Source: Amorphophallus konjac (taxonomy: Eukaryota; Streptophyta; Magnoliopsida; Alismatales; Araceae). From it: a stretch of DNA of 64,000 nucleotides. Below, one piece after another: positions 22,538 through 33,830 of the stretch (position 1 is its first letter; every line of letters begins with the position of its first letter). A model generated the notes under the pieces. The model was not told where the DNA came from. It saw nothing but the letters and a program-made list of their open reading frames with translations, and did no database searches. The stretch spans positions 120,901 to 184,900 of the forward strand of contig JAHNEJ010000570.1 of the NCBI GenBank assembly GCA_022559845.1. Reading direction: 5' to 3'. The translations under genes were made by a program, and so were the position numbers.

Positions 22538-23948
22538 GAATGCATGTTTTGAATGGATAAGGATGGAATGAAACCTTTGGGATAGGTTGAGTTGCAGATC
22601 CCCATGCGTAGCAGAACGAAGGAGAGAGTTTCTGAAGGTTTAAATTGCATAGATTTGGGGGTTTGCTCGCAGGGAAAGTATTTATAAAGGGAAATCTCAA
22701 GAAATAGCAGGGTTTAGGAGCTCTGGGAGTTGTTTTGGGAAGGGTTTCTAAACTTCAAGTTGTCGGGGAATGGACATCCGGTGTCATGGACGCATTTTTC
22801 AATGGATGTCTTCCTATGTGGACGCTATTCCTTGATTTCCATATTTTGATCTTTGAAAATGTGGAGAATGAGCGTCTTTCTTCATGAACGCTATTTCTTA
22901 TTTTCTTTGAGCTTGGTATTTTAATTTATAAGAATTCGCGTTTACTAACACAAACGCTAATTGTAATTGGCGCCCTGAAAAAATGACGCCATTTCTTCAT
23001 GAGGTTTGATTGGCTTGAATACGTGTTTGAATTTTCTGTTTCAATATTTGTGAACATCACTAACCCTCTGTGAGCGCAGGAGAAATAAGTTCTACAGGGT
23101 TGAGGCGCTCGTGCGACACTCTGGTAATATCACTCCATCATTGTATGCATTTTATTATATGGTATCTACATTATTATAGCATATCAAGGACCTTGTGGTT
23201 AGAATAAACCTAGAATTTGAGTTCCCCTTTATCAAAAACAGTGATGATTCCAGGAGAGTCTTGATCACACAGATAGGCCGTTAAGTCATCTAAAACTTGG
23301 GATGATGGTTCTAATTTCTAAGTTGATACGTGGATAAACGAGCTTCGACTTAGTGTCAACTTAGAGATCTGGGTTCTTGACTAAAGTCTAGATGGTTTAA
23401 CAATATTATCCTTGATTATTTTCTATTTTAGTTTGTTTTATTTTTTCTTTTAGCCCAGCATGCATCATGTAGGACCTTTTGAACTTCATCAGAAATACTC
23501 CCTTATCCAAGTCTTGGTAGAATCCACTAGCCTTCAAATTGATATCGACATGAGATATTCCACTCTGAATCAAGTACTACGTTCTCTTTGAAGCCGTTGA
23601 GACTGGTTCCTTGAAGGTATCATTGATTGGACTCCTATCCCAACTTCTTTGTTTTCTTTCTTCCACCTTGGTTGTAGTACGTCCACATTGGCTGATAATT
23701 GCTCTCCAATGGTGTCCTTTGTGCACCACGTGCACGTTTTCCTTAAATTTAATTTCGTCTGAGCAATTGATCCTTTCTCGCAATCATCTGAGATTACTTC
23801 ATTATGAGTTGACAGAAATATTCTTAACAGTTAGTGTCATGAGCGTGTCACATCACACCTTGACGCCCGCTTTTCAGGCCACTCCTACTTCATTTCCCTC
23901 CGTTTCCACTACGCTCCATTCCGTCTCACTCCCTTGCAAAGCAGGTGT
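22538..23948. other. Spacer between PMD-I and the T1 3' LTR
   Basis: GACGC-type hairpin units occur at about 22780-23000 (for example GGACGCATTTTTCAATGG and CAACGCTAATTG). The rest (23000-23948) is AT-rich noncoding sequence with no gene I can support. Confidence 0.5.
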
Positions 23949-23962
23949 CAAGGCGGGGCAGC
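23949..23962 (+). promoter_or_regulatory. T1 polypurine tract
   Basis: CAAGGCGGGGCAGC lies directly before the LTR start TGTAGACACG. It matches the expected plus-strand primer position and fixes T1 orientation and LTR start. Confidence 0.7.
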
Positions 23963-25320
23963 TGTAGACACGCTAAAAATGACATTAGCATTAGCAAATC
24001 TCATGTCACCATGTAATGCCCCAAGTGGATTCCATCATAGAACTTAATAAGATGAGTGTTTCTATTTTTCTGGATAATTTGTTAAAATTGCATCTTCTAT
24101 TACGTATGCTATTTGTTATTTGTGTCCTCCTCAATGGAGGCTTATTCTTGGGGCATTTATCTATTTAACGACGATTTTAATAAATGTCGACTTCAATGAC
24201 AGACGCTAATTGTCTTGTTAATTTAAAAATTGCTATATTTTGATTAAAAATGGACGACCTTTGGAAAAATGCCATTTAATTAACGCCTGCCATGAAAGAC
24301 GCTATTTATTTTAGAAAGTCAGATAATTACTAAATTAGTTTCAAGAATTTACGACCTTGGTTCTGGACGCGGTTTTAAATAGTGCCCGTCTGTAAAGATG
24401 CCATTTCCTTTCCATTTGTACCGGCTGGAGATCTCCTTCCCGAGTTGATTGTTGCTCTTCTCTGATCCTTGCCATGTTTCGGGAGAGGAAACCCTGCCTT
24501 GTTTTTAATCCCTTCCAAACAAAGGGATTTCTCCCTATAAATGCCTTCTCTTTTTGAGCGCTCACACGGCAGAAGGGATAAAAAAAAGAAAAAAGAGAGG
24601 CTCGAAGAGAGATATATCAGAGGAGCAATCAGAGAGACAGCAGAGGGAGAGGAGAGAGAGATGTCAAAAGAGACATAATAACATTCGTTGGTTGTGATTT
24701 CTTCCACTTCTCCCTGCCAGAAGATTTCTTCCTCTCTCTCTACAGCACAGCCCGGTGGAGGGAGATCACCCTCATTCATCTCCTCTGTTACTCATTTTGA
24801 TCTTTAGTCTTTGCATGGTCACCGCATTTCATCATCCATAATCATCACATCACATTACATCTGGCCACGCCAGATCACCTAGGCTTCACCTTTCATTGCA
24901 TGCATTCTCCGTCCCTTAACACCAAAGGGGTTTAAAACACCTCCCAGGTGTGTTCGGCCTCCAATTGCATGCTTTGGCATTTTTATGTGGACAGATTGCT
25001 ACACTACCTATTGGCTAATTCGGTGCTTTGTTCTTTTGGTTTATTTGTTTTCAGGGTAATCAAAGCAAAGGAACCCTTCTAGTTGGCCGGCCAACCAAGG
25101 AGGAAGCAAAGAACACACCATCTCCCATTCACAAGTACACACACGATCCTTTTTTCTCTTGTTATTTTTTTATTTTGAGGAGTCTCCCTCCTCTGGCGAT
25201 CACGTTATTGAGCACCACGTGCCCGTTCTATCATTTGAGCACCACGTGCTCACCTTTCTCCACACTCTTATATTCCACAGCACTATTTTAATTCACACCT
25301 TTCATTTCACACAACGTCAA
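23963..25320 (+). repeat. T1 3' LTR (right end degraded)
   Basis: It starts TGTAGACACGC just after the PPT. It is related throughout to the T3 LTR at 32136: both start TGTAGACA.GC, share GCCC.AAGTGGAT, a TATAAAT box, a CCAGGTGTGT block (24946 and 33115) and a GGGTAA.CAA block (25055 and 33225). GACGC-type hairpins occupy about 24150-24400, upstream of the TATA box. The right end is unclear; similarity to T3 fades after about 25190 and the sequence becomes purine- and GC-rich before T2 begins. Confidence 0.7.
24536..24542 (+). promoter_or_regulatory. TATA box of the T1 LTR
   Basis: TATAAAT in CCCTATAAATGCC sits about 570 bases into the LTR and aligns with the TATAAATA box of the T3 LTR. The hairpin units lie just upstream. 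Confidence 0.6.
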
Positions 25321-25489
25321 GTGACCGCGCTCACAAGGCCAAGGAGGGGGAGGGGGAGGCGGATGCCCCCCCCGCTCCAGCCATGGACGGCGGCGAGCCT
25401 GCACGCAGTGGGAACGTGATGCGTTAGGGTGGGAAACGGGGGAGGGAACGAGACGGAGGAGAGAGAACGATGAGAAAATATGAAAATTT
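25321..25489. other. Junction between the T1 LTR and truncated T2
   Basis: This is a G-rich, low-complexity stretch with no gene. T2 coding similarity stops abruptly near 25490 in the middle of its RNase H, so a deletion or insertion breakpoint lies here. No target duplication is recognisable. Confidence 0.5.
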
Positions 25490-27052
25490 TTCATCAGTCA
25501 ACACAGGCTTCTCTAGCAAGTACTTGATTAGGTCCATTCGCGCCAAGAGCTTCACCTCGTAGGCTAGGAAGTAGTGTTTCAGCTTTTGGGCGACCCAGAC
25601 GACGGCCGCGCAAGTTCTTTCCATAGCAGTGTACTTTTTCTCCGCTTCATTAAACAATTTCGATAGGTGGTAGACTGCTCATTCTTTCTTCGCATCATCA
25701 TGTTGGGCCAAGACAGATCCAACAGATTCTTCTATGGTGGATACGTAGAGTAGTAGAGGCTAACCCGGGACCGGGGGTGCTAGGACGGGAGGATTGAGGA
25801 TGTAGCTCTTCAGATCTTCAAAGGCCTTTTGGCATTTATCATTCCATGCGAACTTGGCCTCTCCCTTGAGTATGTCATAAAAGGGCTTGCATCGCTGGGA
25901 ATGGTGAGATATGAATCTCCTAATGAATTGCAAACGCCCAATCAGATCTCGAACTTCCTTGATATTCTTGGGAGGAGGCATCTCAGCAATTGCCTTAGCC
26001 TTGTTAGGGTCTATCCCGATTCCTATTTTGCTGACTATAAGCCCTAAAATGTTACCTAAAGAGACCCCAAACACACACTTCTTGGGGTTCATCTTAAGTT
26101 GGTGTTCTTGAGACCTTTGGAGAACTGCGCAGAGGACCTCGGCATGGCTGCTCCTAGTCTTGGATTTGACTAGAATGGCATCCACGTATACTTTAATGTG
26201 AATGTGCATCATGTCGTAGAAGATGGCTATCATAGCCCTTTGATATGTGGCTCTTGCATTCTTCAGTCCGAACGGCATGATAACATAACAATAGGTCCCC
26301 CACGGAGTGGTGAAGGGTGTCTTCTCCTAGTCTTCTTCCACTAAGCGGATCTGGTTGTACCCTGAGAATCCGTCCATGAAGAATAACATCTCGTAGCCGG
26401 CGGTATTGTTTACGAGGACATCTATGTGCGGAAGATGGAAATCATCCTTAGGACAAGCACGGTTAAGGTCACGGAAGTCTATATAGATCTAGACCCTACC
26501 GTCCTTCTTCATGAGGGGGACGATGTTAGCTACCCACTATGGGTACAAGACTATCTTGATGAACTTGGCCTTATGGAGCTTGTCAACTTCTTCTTTGACC
26601 TTAAGCGCGAGCTTCGAATGAAGCCTCCTTAGCTTTTGTTTAACAGCTCTTGCATCGGGCTTTAAAATAAGGCGGTGTTCCACCAGTGAGAGATCTAAGC
26701 CTGGCATGTCCTCTTAGGACCAAGCAAAGGCATCGGGGAATTCCTTAAGCACTACCACAATGGATGCTTCTTCTTCACTCTTCAAATTGGCACTTATCAA
26801 AATGATTTTTGGATTATCCTTGGTGCCCAGGTTGACTTCCTTAGTTGATTCATCTACTGACATATTAGGTTCGTTAAACCTTCTAGTCTCGTCGAAAAAA
26901 GAGGCTATGTGATCAATGTCCTCCTCTAGCTGATTCTCTTCTTTTTCATCGCTATCATCCTCTAAAACATAGACCCCTAAGCCATCGTCTAGGGAAGACC
27001 CTTCTACTTTAGTTGCCCCTAGGGGAATGGGTGTTGATACGAATCTGAAGAC
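25490..27052 (-). pseudogene. pol: T2 pol: linker, reverse transcriptase and start of RNase H, catalytic box changed
   Basis: The PR-RT linker (about 27050-26640) contains STKEVNLGTKDNPK. RT has DFRDLNRACPKDDFHLPHID, FMDGFSGYNQIRL, PWGTYCYVIMPFGLKNARAT and LKMNPKKCVFGVSLG. The catalytic box reads YVDA at about 26185-26196 instead of YVDD, so one metal-binding Asp is lost. Stops interrupt the linker, the RT start (near 26535 and 26487), the position after NQIRLVEED (near 26328) and RNase H (about 25760 and 25690). RNase H reaches KYTAMERTCAAVVW and stops matching after LLEKPVLT. This copy cannot be active. Confidence 0.9.
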
Positions 27053-27953
27053 CTAACAGAGCTGAGCGCACTTCTCGGCCAACTGGCTGATGTAGAGCGC
27101 AGGAATGTGCCGAACCCTAGTTTGCTTAGAGTGGGGAGGAGAGGACACTCTAGACTGACCTAAACCTAGACTCGATTCTACACTACTATGTATAAGGGGA
27201 ACATGTGAGGAGGAGCTCAAGGTGGAAGGCATCGGTCCTTGGCCAAGGGATTCAAGCTCCATGGAGGAGGTTTCTTCACTAGTGAGCTAAAATGCCCGCA
27301 TTTGGAAATTGGCATTTTTTCTTGGTGGTCGTGGCTAAGTGTGCAGACAACATGCGTTGATTGCTCCATGATCGGGTGAGTGAGGAGTGGGGGGAAGGGT
27401 GGATGAACCGAAATGGAATGAAGCAAACAAGAGCCGGCCTGTCTAATGCTAGAAAAGTGCCTATGGGTGAGGAGTTATCAAAAGGTTAATCCAGGTGGAA
27501 TAGAGAAAGAAGCCCGAAGTCCTCTTCGAGCAGTTGATCTGGAGGAGTTTCCCTTTGGCTGATTTTGTGATTCTCACTCGGTTCAACCTGAGTTCCTGGC
27601 TGTATCGGGCCTTTGACGAAGTGGTCGTAAAGTTGACCCCTAGCTTGAGTGGTTTTGGATGCTCATTCAGCTGAATAGCCTAAACCAGTGCGACCCTTGG
27701 AGACCTTAAGCCTTGTTCTCTGAGTGGAACCTTGCTCATGCTGACCTAGACCCCTACCCATCGTGAAGCCCATTCTTGCCATTATCTCCTACCCCTTTTT
27801 GAAAGGGATATTGGAATGACTGATCGAGAGGGGAAGGACGGAGTGACTTGGTTGACACAGGGCCCTCGCCCAATATAGAGAGAACGAGTTTCTTTCCCTT
27901 GTATGGAATGGTCATGAAAGGAATCTGTTCAGATGTAATGGCATTGAGAGTTT
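27053..27953 (-). other. T2 protease-to-RT spacer
   Basis: Between the PR domain and the RT linker the frames are broken and I see no domain. By position it is a decayed PR-RT spacer like the unassigned 5' end of T1. Confidence 0.5.
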
Positions 27954-28286
27954 CTACAACAAGATACTTTTGATTTTGATCACCCTCCCATTGTAAGGGA
28001 ATTTAAAGCACTGATGAGCGGTTGATAGAATTCCAAGGGTCTTCTCAGTCCAAGGCCGCCCTAAGATGGCCTTATACGTAGGGTCAACATCTAGGACAAA
28101 GAAGTCTGAGGATATAACCACGGGGCCTAGGCCAAGTTGTAGGGTTACCTTGCCTTTAGCGCATCTTCTCGAGTTATCGTACGCAGAAATGGTGGTGCAT
28201 ACCTTTTCCAAATTCTCTTTCTGCAAGCCAATCTTTTCAATGGTTTTCATGGGGCATACATTGATCGAAGCTCCTGTGTCAATCAA
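27954..28286 (-). pseudogene. T2 aspartic protease
   Basis: One open stretch of 110 residues starts MIDTGASINVCPM, with the catalytic DTGA. It continues with QLGLGPVVISSDFFVLDV and AILGRPWTEKTLG, the ILGRP(W) block of retropepsins. The protease would release gag and pol products. This domain is open by itself, but the flanking gag and RT are broken. Confidence 0.85.
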
Positions 28287-30761
28287 AGTGGAGTCAACCC
28301 TGACCCCATTGAGAGTAATAGTAAGGCATAATGGGAGTGACCTACTCTCAGGTGGAGCGAGGTCCTTGTCGAAAAAGGAGATGGAGGGACCTGTGTGATA
28401 GGAGAGCCTTAGTCACCCCACTAGCTGGGAGATCCTCATTAACCATGATCTTTTGTAAAAATTGGAGCAAGGTGGACTGATGGGAAGGAGACTTCTTGAT
28501 GAGCTTCAGGATAGAAACCTTAGGTGGTGTTCTATCCAAGTGCTGAAGGATACCATACTCCGCCGGAGGAGTTTAAGAATTGACGCCTTCTTCAAGCTAG
28601 GATTGTCTTAGGGGTGGGGGAATGATACGGTTGCAGAGAGTGACATAGAGGGTAGCTTCCTTTGGACCTCCGGCTCCAGAGGTTTTGGACGGATCAATTG
28701 CAAAGGAGGGGACCCGAATATGAATGATAAGGAAGCTGGCTCTTCAGCGGGAGCACTAGGAGTAGGAGGCGAGGCCAACTTTGGTTAGGGAGGATTTAAA
28801 AGAACCAGTGGACTTTCTTTTTCCATCTGGACGTCCTTAGGGGTGGCCGACCCTTGGAAGGGAGACAGTGGAGGTGTGATTAGGGTGAGAGGGCCTTGAT
28901 GGGATGCTGGTGATTGGACAGGAGGTGGGATTAGTGTCCAGGGTTGGGACTCTTGTGTGAACATGTTGACATTGGTCCATGGTTCCTCAACTTCTACCTC
29001 AAATCATTCATGCCATTCGGGAAAGCCTTCAATGCCCCACATCTGGGTTATTTTGAGAACACACAATTCTAACCCTATCACGGTGTTCACTCTTTCATGT
29101 TGCCTTGAGCTTGACGGGTCCTTGTTTGGCTGATGAGTAGGCAACGGATTTTGGACGATGCCCAAATCCCAGTTGGGCTTCTTAACGTTGGTTATGGTGA
29201 GCTTAACATCAACCCAATTAATTCTACCCTCATTGTTCATGTCGTACACCCAATCCTGGAATTGAGAGCAGTTGTAAATATCATGCTCGGGAGTGCGGTG
29301 ATATAGGCAACATTTGGAAGTGTCAGCATTGGGATGGACCTAATCCTTTTGAGGGGGTACTTGAATGGCCTGGTAGGACATGAGAGCGAAGAAGATGTTA
29401 CTCAAAGTTTTGGGTAGCGGGGGGTATGAGGCCCGTCTAGGACCGGTGCGATTGTTGCTTTTAGGTGGAGGAACATTGGAGTGCGGCTGCGAACTTGCCT
29501 GACCTTGGTTGGGACCGGCTTGATTAGACTGTGGAGCTTGGCGGTTATTAGGCCTAAAAGGTGGGCCAAAGGCATTAAACTGCTCGTTCACAGTGACTCC
29601 TTCTGTGGTGGGAACAACTGGGGCTTTCCGACCCCTAGTGCGAGCTTCAAAGAAGGGCGGCAAGGTGGAGTCCTTCATTGGAGCTTGGACGATCCAAACT
29701 CGATTATACAATTGTGAAAAGGTATGGAGCTCACTAAGCATGAAGATGGCCCTAAGCTGTGGAGTGGCTTTATTCACCAGCATGGTGACTGCCTAGGACT
29801 CGGGGAAAGGGACCCCTGTTCGGGAAGCCATGATTCTCCAGCGATTGGCAAACTGAATGAAGTCCTCGTCGAGCTTCATCTTTTCCGTGACCAGGTCGAA
29901 CAAGGTGGGGGCTATGGTGGACATGTGACCAAAGTGAGCGAGGAACCACTCGGAGACTATATCAAAATTCAGAAGGTCAATAGCCGAGAGAGAGGAGAAC
30001 CAGCACAGGGCCTCATCCTTGAGGGATTTTTAGAATAAATGGACTAACAGCACCCAGTCATATAGCCATTGATGGGAATCCATGTGGAAACCCGAAAGGT
30101 GGTGGTGAGGATTGGTAGTACCATCGTACTTTCGATATTTTGGACCCTTGAAACCAGGCGGGCAGTAAGCATTGGGGAGCTTATAGTATTGCGCCAGGGA
30201 GTGAGGATTGGTGACCGGCATGCTTTCGGCAACTAATTGTCGAATGTAGCTTTGAATCTCCAACATGGAGATTGAGTCAATCCCTCTCGAGGGAGCAGCC
30301 ATGGTTGGTGGGATCGGGGGTTGAGCAACCCCTTGAGAGGTGCCAGGGTAGCTGAATTAAGGCAGGATCTCTCGAATGGGCCTACTAGAGGACCCTTGGA
30401 ACGGGGTTTGAACCCATGGTGGCGTAAAATGGGAGGACAATTGGGGAGAGGCTGGGGCCTTCCCTTGGGAGGCCATAGTGACCAAGTCCTCGGGTGTGTA
30501 GCGGGCCAGCACATTGATCAACTCTTAATCCTCGCACGGAGATAGCGTGGGAGCCCTACGGTTAGCTTGATCACACTCGCTATGGGATGATGCCGAGTCG
30601 GCATGGGCGGCCTCATTCGGCGAAGCCGAGAACATGCCTATGAAGGCACCCGGATGACTATCCTCTATTTCAAATAGACGATTAACCTTAAACTCAGACT
30701 CATATTGAGGAGCGAACTCCTCCTCATAGCCGGGGTTTGTGAAGACACGTTCTATTAGCAC
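28287..30761 (-). pseudogene. gag: T2 gag and gag-protease spacer
   Basis: The frame begins near 30761 (MLIERVFTNPGYEEEF). Core blocks are YIRQLVAESMPVTNPHSLAQ, PPGFKGPKYRKYDGTTNPHH, SGFHMDSHQWLYDW, SLKDEALCWFSSLSAIDLLN, LVTEKMKLDEDFIQFANRWR and FMLSELHTFSQLYNRVW. A Cys-His motif (CCLYHRTPEHDIYNC, near 29300) matches the knuckle region of N1 gag. At least six stops break it (for example near 30527, 30360, 30030, 29785 and 29338). A Pro-rich spacer (28990-28400) leads to protease. Confidence 0.8.
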
Positions 30762-31000
30762 AAATCCTACTCGATTTTAAATGATTTTCCCTTTTGGAGT
30801 TAAATGTGTTATCAATAAAATATGGGTTTTCCTATAGCAAGTAAAGTTTCCACAACAACGTCCCAGAGTTTTTTTTTGTTCTTTTTTTTTGGTTCTCTCA
30901 TGAGGAGAAGAGAGGCCTAAGGGTGAAGGCTTGTTAGTCCGGGGAACCTAGCAGAAGCTCACTCAAACCCCAGGGATGACTAACAGGACTTCGTGGGTAC

Positions 31001-31075
31001 AACTAGCCTGGTGACCATGTGGGAATCCACGGTTCGGGAGGCCGTATGGAGGTTCCCGATTGGAAGGGACTAGTT
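31001..31075 (-). promoter_or_regulatory. Candidate structured RNA element in the T2 leader (75 nt)
   Basis: In sense, AACTAG closes with CTAGTT. ACCGTG-gattccca-CATGGT forms the 3' hairpin with one G-U pair, and GGGA...TCCC encloses CCTCCATACGG. It aligns end to end with N1 16120-16195 and K1 42362-42438. Confidence 0.6.
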
Positions 31076-31249
31076 ACACCCGAGTGGGAATCCCCGGGTG
31101 AGAGCCCAATCCAATGGGAGGGTGTTCCTACAAGTGTGATGTCGGCTCTTCCTAAGCCCACCCACACATTAACCTGCAACAAAAGCCAAGCACACAATAG
31201 CCAACAAATAGACTAAGCCACAAATAGGAAACAGATTTAAGCAGAAAAT

Positions 31250-31480
31250 AGCCAGGAGGCGGCTAGAGTCTTGGCCGTTGGGAAGCCTGGGCGGCCAGAT
31301 CGATGGTTACCCAGAGTATCTAGGCGTCCAACACTTAGGTTGTTCTATCTTTAATGGGCGGCCAACTCTTGGGCCGTCCAAAGTGCTAGGCGGCCAGCTT
31401 CCTGTCTGTTCACAAAGGGCCTGGGCGGCCAGCAGTTGGGTCGCCCAGATGTTTAGGCGGCCACAGATGTGGCCTTCTCC
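31250..31480. repeat. GGCGGCCA hairpin array in the T2 leader
   Basis: About seven units 25-45 bases apart: for example GGCGGCCAactctTGGGCCGTCC (31359), GGCGGCCAgcagTTGGGTCGCCC (31425) and GGCGGCCAcagaTGTGGCC (31457). Each can fold into a short hairpin. Confidence 0.65.
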
Positions 31481-31576
31481 CTCCTACAAACAGAACTAAT
31501 CTAATGCAGAAAATAAATGATCATGGGCTCATAGATCTTGGACTTTTAGCATCTTGGACTCACAGTAGGTAGTAGC

Positions 31577-31596
31577 GGGTCCCACCTTGATCGCTA
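31577..31596 (-). promoter_or_regulatory. T2 primer-binding site region
   Basis: TAGCGATCAAGGTGGGACCC on the minus strand differs from the N1 PBS (TGGCGATCACGGTGGGAC) at a few positions. It marks the inner edge of the LTR fragment. Confidence 0.6.
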
Positions 31597-32135
31597 GAGA
31601 GCCATAGGTGCTGGAGAGGAGCACGGGTCGCGACGGGCAGAAGCGTGAGATGGGTGTCCTTCCCCTCCCCCTCTATTTACTCCATCGTCTATCAACCGTC
31701 ATCTGTTCCTAGCTGGGTGCTGGAAACACATGCAGTGCACATGTTAGGAAATGAATGATGTAGTGATCGCCAGAGGCTTATACCTGAGCCTCACAGGGAT
31801 TGATGATCGCGTAAGGGATGCCTCAAGCACGGAGTTTGTAGGAACCCGACTTCTCCATGCTCGGCTGGCCAAGAACGGAGAGCTCTACACAGTCCCAGAA
31901 TGCTAAAAGTCCTGCAAACAATGTCACAAGCCCACGAACACAAAAGGAAGATGCCAATTAGAACTATGAAATGCAGTAGATGTTCGAAACAACACACAGA
32001 TGCAGAAATGATAGTGGCGTGATAACCTGGGGAGTGGTTGGGAATGGGGGATGGTCGAGACTTTCGACCACCCGCCTTCTCGATTGTTTAGATAAAAAAA
32101 CCTCTATGAAAGGGATCTACGATTTTGCCTAAGAT
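31597..32135 (-). repeat. T2 5' LTR fragment (R-U5 side)
   Basis: It is similar to the N1 LTR at 7860-8020: the blocks TTAGAACTAT, AGTAGATG and CTGGGGAG occur in the same order (31958-32034). The U3 part is absent, with the T3 LTR starting directly at 32136. The exact LTR boundary is not resolved. Confidence 0.55.
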
Positions 32136-32690
32136 TGTAGACATGCCATTTTTGACATTACATTGAGTAAATCTCATATTACACCATGATGGCCCAAAGT
32201 GGATCGTACATTTGAGTTATTTGAGTGATTTCCTATTTTTTGATATTTTCCCTCTATTTTCACGAAATTTTTCAGAAAAAGTCTTAAACATGGCGGCCAT
32301 GGTGGACGCCTTCTTTTAAAGGCGTCAACCACCCAAGATGCCTTCTTGAGCCCATGTGCAGCACGCTGGTGGTGCCAACCATGCCATTCAATTTGACGAT
32401 CCAATTAAATCTAAAACAAGAAGACGTCTCGCTGACTAGACGTGGCTTTAAAAAGTCACGGTTAGGCGCCGAAACCTCTCGCTTGTGACACTTTTGGTGC
32501 CTTTCGACGCCGTTTCTATGGAAACACATTGACGCGTCCATGATCCTGGACGCATTCAAAGAATGCGTCCAAGATGACGGGCGCGTACTATTTAATAAAA
32601 TTAATTATTAAAAAGAGAAGACGTTTGATCAACAGGACGCATTCACATGAACGCATCCCTGACCCTGGATGCGTTCTTCACAAAGTCTCC

Positions 32691-32699
32691 TATAAATAG
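32691..32699 (+). promoter_or_regulatory. TATA box of the T3 LTR
   Basis: TATAAATAG, about 555 bases into the LTR, matching the place of the T1 TATA box. Confidence 0.65.
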
Positions 32700-33414
32700 A
32701 TGACCCCCTCCCATGAAACAAGGGGCTTCAAAATCTTGAGAGAGGAGGGGAAACTCTTCCCAATTCATTCCTAAGCCCATGAGTTCTTAAGGGGAGGTTC
32801 TATCGGATTTTTGAGTGCTCGTGTGCTTGAGAGAGAAGGCTGTTCCGTTCCACAGCGTGTCCACGCCGTCCTCGCGCTAGCGCGCTGCTGAAATTCTCCT
32901 CGAAGCCCGCCATCGGCACCATAATAAGCTTTTTCTTCCCTTTTGTTTTGCTTCCTTTTCATTCTGTTAGTTGCATGCATCATTCGTTACTTCTTTTTGT
33001 GTCGTGCTTCTCTCCTTGAGAGGGCTTTGCATTTTTATGCATTTTTGCACGTTGTCTCATTCATCATCTCATTTTACCACCCTTTTGTGCCCAAGAAGCG
33101 TTTAAAAATAACACCAACCAGGTGTGTGTCCATTCATGATTTCATCATCTTCATCACAAGGGACTGATACTACTCTACTTTTGTTCTGATCCATTTTGTG
33201 TTCGTTCATTTTTCTTGCACGGGTAACCAAGAGAAAGCCCTCTTCATTGGCTGACCGAAGGAAGAGGAAGAAGGAATCCACATAATCTCCCGCTCCTGAG
33301 GTATAAATGCGATCGCTTTATTTCATTTTTGGGGTCCTTGACCCCTGGCGATCACACAACCAACACACATGCCCTCATGCGTGCCTTTTCTTTCTTTTTC
33401 GTTTCTGTCAAAAC

Positions 33415-33740
33415 CCGCGGAGAGTAACTTCCCATAGCGGTTCCCCTTCCCATTTCAATTCATTACTTCCCCTTCCCATTTCAATGTAGTACTTCCCCTT
33501 CCCATTTCAATTCTTGTCTAAACTTGCAGAGAGTAACATCCCACAGCAGTTCCCCTTATCCCATTTTAATTCATGTCTAAACCCGCAGAGAGTAACATCC
33601 CATTGCAGTCTCTTTTACGTAATTTCTATTTACATGCAATTTCCATTCACAGAATTTCCATTTACCCTATTTCCATTCCCATAATTTCCATTCCGCATAT
33701 TTTCCCGCTTCAACCCCACGGAGGGCAACTCTCCTCGAGG
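33415..33740 (+). repeat. Tandem repeats in the U5 end of the T3 LTR
   Basis: A unit of about 65-75 bases with GAGAGTAAC.TCCCA..GC.GTTCCCCTT.CCCATTT recurs at about 33420, 33530 and 33588. Within the first copy a 29-base piece (ACTTCCCCTTCCCATTTCAA) is repeated three times. A TTTCCATT motif series follows at 33640-33700. Confidence 0.65.
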
Positions 33741-33811
33741 ATCTTTTTCGCGTTTCACCGCTTAACGCGTGTGTTTACCCCTCTCCTTTCCCGTGACATC
33801 GTTCACATCTT

Positions 33812-33830
33812 TGGCAATCACGGTGGGACC
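33812..33830 (+). promoter_or_regulatory. T3 primer-binding site region
   Basis: TGGCAATCACGGTGGGACC lies four bases after the LTR end and nearly matches the N1 and T2 sites on the opposite strand. Confidence 0.65.

Larger units (their letters stand above)
1..25320 (+). mobile_element. T1: Tat-lineage Ty3/gypsy retrotransposon, 3' portion, split by N1
   Basis: The pol remnant (RT, RNase H, a second archaeal-type RNase H, integrase) is on the plus strand and is followed by several kb holding antisense genes. A polypurine tract and an LTR beginning TGTAGACACG at 23963 follow. This order, pol then antisense ORFs then 3' LTR, is known from Tat-lineage elements such as Grande. The GACGC-type hairpins in the antisense-gene region also occur in the LTR, which supports one element. 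The 5' LTR, gag and protease lie outside the window. The right edge is approximate because the LTR end is degraded. Element N1 (7409-18754) is a later insertion. Confidence 0.75.
30762..31576 (-). other. T2 5' leader
   Basis: This is noncoding sequence between gag and PBS. It holds long T runs (30868-30890), the conserved structured element at 31001-31075, a second partial GGGAATCCCCGG block near 31083-31100, and a GGCGGCCA hairpin array (31250-31480). Confidence 0.6.
25490..32135 (-). mobile_element. T2: truncated Tat-lineage retrotransposon (gag, PR, RT)
   Basis: On the minus strand, in order from high to low coordinates, are an LTR fragment, PBS, leader, gag, protease and RT. The sequence ends inside RNase H at about 25490, so the second RNase H, integrase, 3' region and 3' LTR are gone. 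The U3 side of its 5' LTR is also missing where T3 begins at 32136. Protein blocks match T1 pol closely, and its PBS, R-U5 and gag match N1, so it is a plausible relative of the source of N1's enzymes. Confidence 0.85.
32136..33807 (+). repeat. T3 5' LTR (about 1672 bp)
   Basis: It starts TGTAGACATG and ends CACA just before TCTTTGGCAATCACGG. U3 has GACGC-type inverted units at 32300-32680 (GGACGCCTTC..AAAGGCGTC; CATCCCTGACCCTGGATG) directly upstream of the TATA box. Downstream is the CCAGGTGTGTGTCC block shared with T1. A second TGGCGATCAC string at 33345 lies inside the LTR. Confidence 0.65.

Noticed and set aside
33343..33360. TGGCGATCAC at 33345 as the T3 primer-binding site
   Set aside because: The longer match TGGCAATCACGGTGGGACC at 33812 fits the N1 and T2 sites better and follows a CA-ending LTR edge.
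23963..33807. The LTRs at 23963 and 32136 as the two ends of one element
   Set aside because: They are the same type and strand, but their sequences are too diverged and a truncated minus-strand element (T2) lies between; the left one follows a PPT and the right one precedes a PBS, which is the reverse of a pair.
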